A program made the translations under genes and the position numbers. Below are positions 62,930 through 64,000 of a stretch of DNA of 64,000 bases, one piece after another (position 1 is the first letter of the stretch; each line of letters begins with the position of its first letter). This DNA comes from Occallatibacter gabretensis (GTDB lineage: Bacteria > Acidobacteriota > Terriglobia > Terriglobales > Acidobacteriaceae): positions 1,742,114 through 1,806,113 of the forward strand of contig NZ_LAIJ01000009.1 in assembly GCF_001449115.1 (NCBI RefSeq), given 5' to 3'. The notes beneath the pieces were generated by a model. The model saw only the letters and a program-made list of their open reading frames with translations. It searched no databases and was not told where the DNA came from.

Positions 62930-64000
62930 CTATAGCGTCTCGTCCTTGGTCTCGCGGATCATGAACAGCCCGATCAGCGTAAGAATCGCAGAGGCCGTCA
63001 GGTAATAGCCCACATACTGCAGCCCATAATGCGAGGCCAGCCAGCGAGCAGCATACGGCGCCAGCGATGCGCCAAGGATTCCCGCCGTCGAAAATGCAAT
63101 CGAGCTGCCGGTGTAGCGTACCGGCGTGGGAAAGAGTTCCGAAACCACCGTGCCCAGCGGTCCATACGTAAGGCCCATCAGCGAAAGGCCTACAAGCAGC
63201 AGGACGAGCGGGTGGAGCGTGAACAGAGGCGCCAGCGCAAAGCCAAACACCGCAATCAGCACGGAGATGACAATCATGGTGCGGCGGCGGCCACGCTCCG
63301 CAATCCATGCGGCAATCGGAATCGTCAGCAGAAACGCAGCCGTGCCAATGAGCTGATAGACCAGGAACGTGTTGCGGCTGTAATGCAGCTCTGTGGTGCC
63401 CCAGTCCAGCGTGAACACGATCATCAGGTAAAACAAAACGAACGTTGACAGGCAGACCAGGATTCCCGCAACAACCTGAAGCGCATGATGACGAAACACC
63501 GAGAACAGCGGCACGCTCACTGGATGCATGTGCTTGCGTGCCTCCTCAAAGACCGGCGTTTCGGTAATCTTGAGTCGCACATACAGCCCAAGCAGCACCA
63601 GCGCTGCTGAAGCCAGAAACGGCAGCCGCCAACCCCAGCTTAAAAACTGATCGTTGCTCAGCCAATCCGAGAGCAGCAGAAAAATCCCGCCGGAGAGCGC
63701 AAATCCAATGGGCGCGCCAAGCTGCGGAAACATGCCGTAAATCGCGCGCCTTGAAGGCGGCGCGTTTTCAACCGCCAGCAGCACCGCTCCGCCCCACTCG
63801 CCGCCCAGGCCAATGCCCTGGCCAAAGCGGCACAGCGCCAGCAACATCGGAGCGGCAATCCCAATTGCGGAGTAGCCGGGCAGCACGCCCACCAGAAACG
63901 TAGACACGCCCATGGTTGAAAGTGCCAGCACCAGCGTGCGCTTGCGGCCAATGCGATCGCCAAAGTGTCCAAAGAGAGCCGAGCCGATAGGCCGCGCAAA
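62930..64000 (-). CDS. MHS-type major facilitator transporter, 3' part
   Basis: The frame is open to the window edge (357 visible codons), so the N-terminus lies outside. Visible: FARPIGSALFGHFGDRIGRK, the MFS loop 2-3 signature (G-x-x-x-D-R-x-G-R-K/R), then GIGLGGEWGGAVLL, WRLPFLASA, ETPVFEEARKH, and a second DRxGRR-like loop AERGRRRTM. These are marks of the metabolite:H+ symporter group (ProP/ShiA/KgtP-like). About ten membrane helices are visible. Substrate not predictable. Confidence 0.9.
   Translation of the reverse strand, partial: FARPIGSALFGHFGDRIGRKRTLVLALSTMGVSTFLVGVLPGYSAIGIAAPMLLALCRFGQGIGLGGEWGGAVLLAVENAPPSRRAIYGMFPQLGAPIGFALSGGIFLLLSDWLSNDQFLSWGWRLPFLASAALVLLGLYVRLKITETPVFEEARKHMHPVSVPLFSVFRHHALQVVAGILVCLSTFVLFYLMIVFTLDWGTTELHYSRNTFLVYQLIGTAAFLLTIPIAAWIAERGRRRTMIVISVLIAVFGFALAPLFTLHPLVLLLVGLSLMGLTYGPLGTVVSELFPTPVRYTGSSIAFSTAGILGASLAPYAARWLASHYGLQYVGYYLTASAILTLIGLFMIRETKDETL

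Overview
The window is a chromosomal segment of a high-GC acidobacterium, most likely class Terriglobia (Acidobacteriaceae-like). This is inferred from the RpoB sequence with its lineage-type zinc-ribbon insertion, the many exported hydrolases, a VWFA-related protein of the acidobacterial type, the secreted protein beginning its mature part with QLPDAPAP, and the intergenic repeat words. No 16S gene is present, so placement rests on my recognition of protein families.

Layout. 1-2.1 kb: 3' part of an arylsulfatase. 2.7-5.6 kb: yceD-rpmF-plsX (ribosome/lipid cluster, without the usual fabH-fabD-fabG tail) and an exported nucleoside hydrolase, convergent with an S53 peptidase (5.7-7.8 kb). A 1-kb leader region precedes the long translation/transcription block at 8.8-32.6 kb: rpsL, rpsG, fusA, tuf, rpmG, tRNA-Trp(CCA), secE, nusG, rplK, then rplA, rplJ, rplL, rpoB, rpoC. 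This block is broken between rplK and rplA by about 5.6 kb of accessory DNA: an exported helix-hairpin-helix protein between two near-identical terminators, a frameshifted exported-protein gene, a large exported M14 peptidase and a vapBC toxin-antitoxin pair with a perfect 17-bp operator palindrome.

32.7-46.6 kb is mixed: an overlapping seven-heme cytochrome/TPR pair, arginase, a small membrane protein, ddl, fabD (away from plsX), a FUSC-like membrane protein, a rhomboid-fold protein that lacks its catalytic residues, an M28 peptidase, a LysW-like acidic mini-protein and a VWFA/PA14 gene broken by a stop and a frameshift. 46.7-64 kb holds gatB, a run of exported hydrolase-type proteins (creatininase, VOC, M20 peptidase, DUF885), tdk, mfd, galU, a redoxin, ruvB, a polytopic membrane protein and the 3' part of an MHS-type transporter.

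No rRNA, prophage, insertion sequence or CRISPR array was seen. The most unusual material is (i) the split of the L11-L1 unit, (ii) the cysteine-rich insertion in RpoB, (iii) several families of short dispersed intergenic repeats, some forming long inverted repeats directly between ribosomal-protein genes, and (iv) the LysW-like and pseudo-rhomboid proteins. All functions are from reading sequence; nothing was searched or computed.
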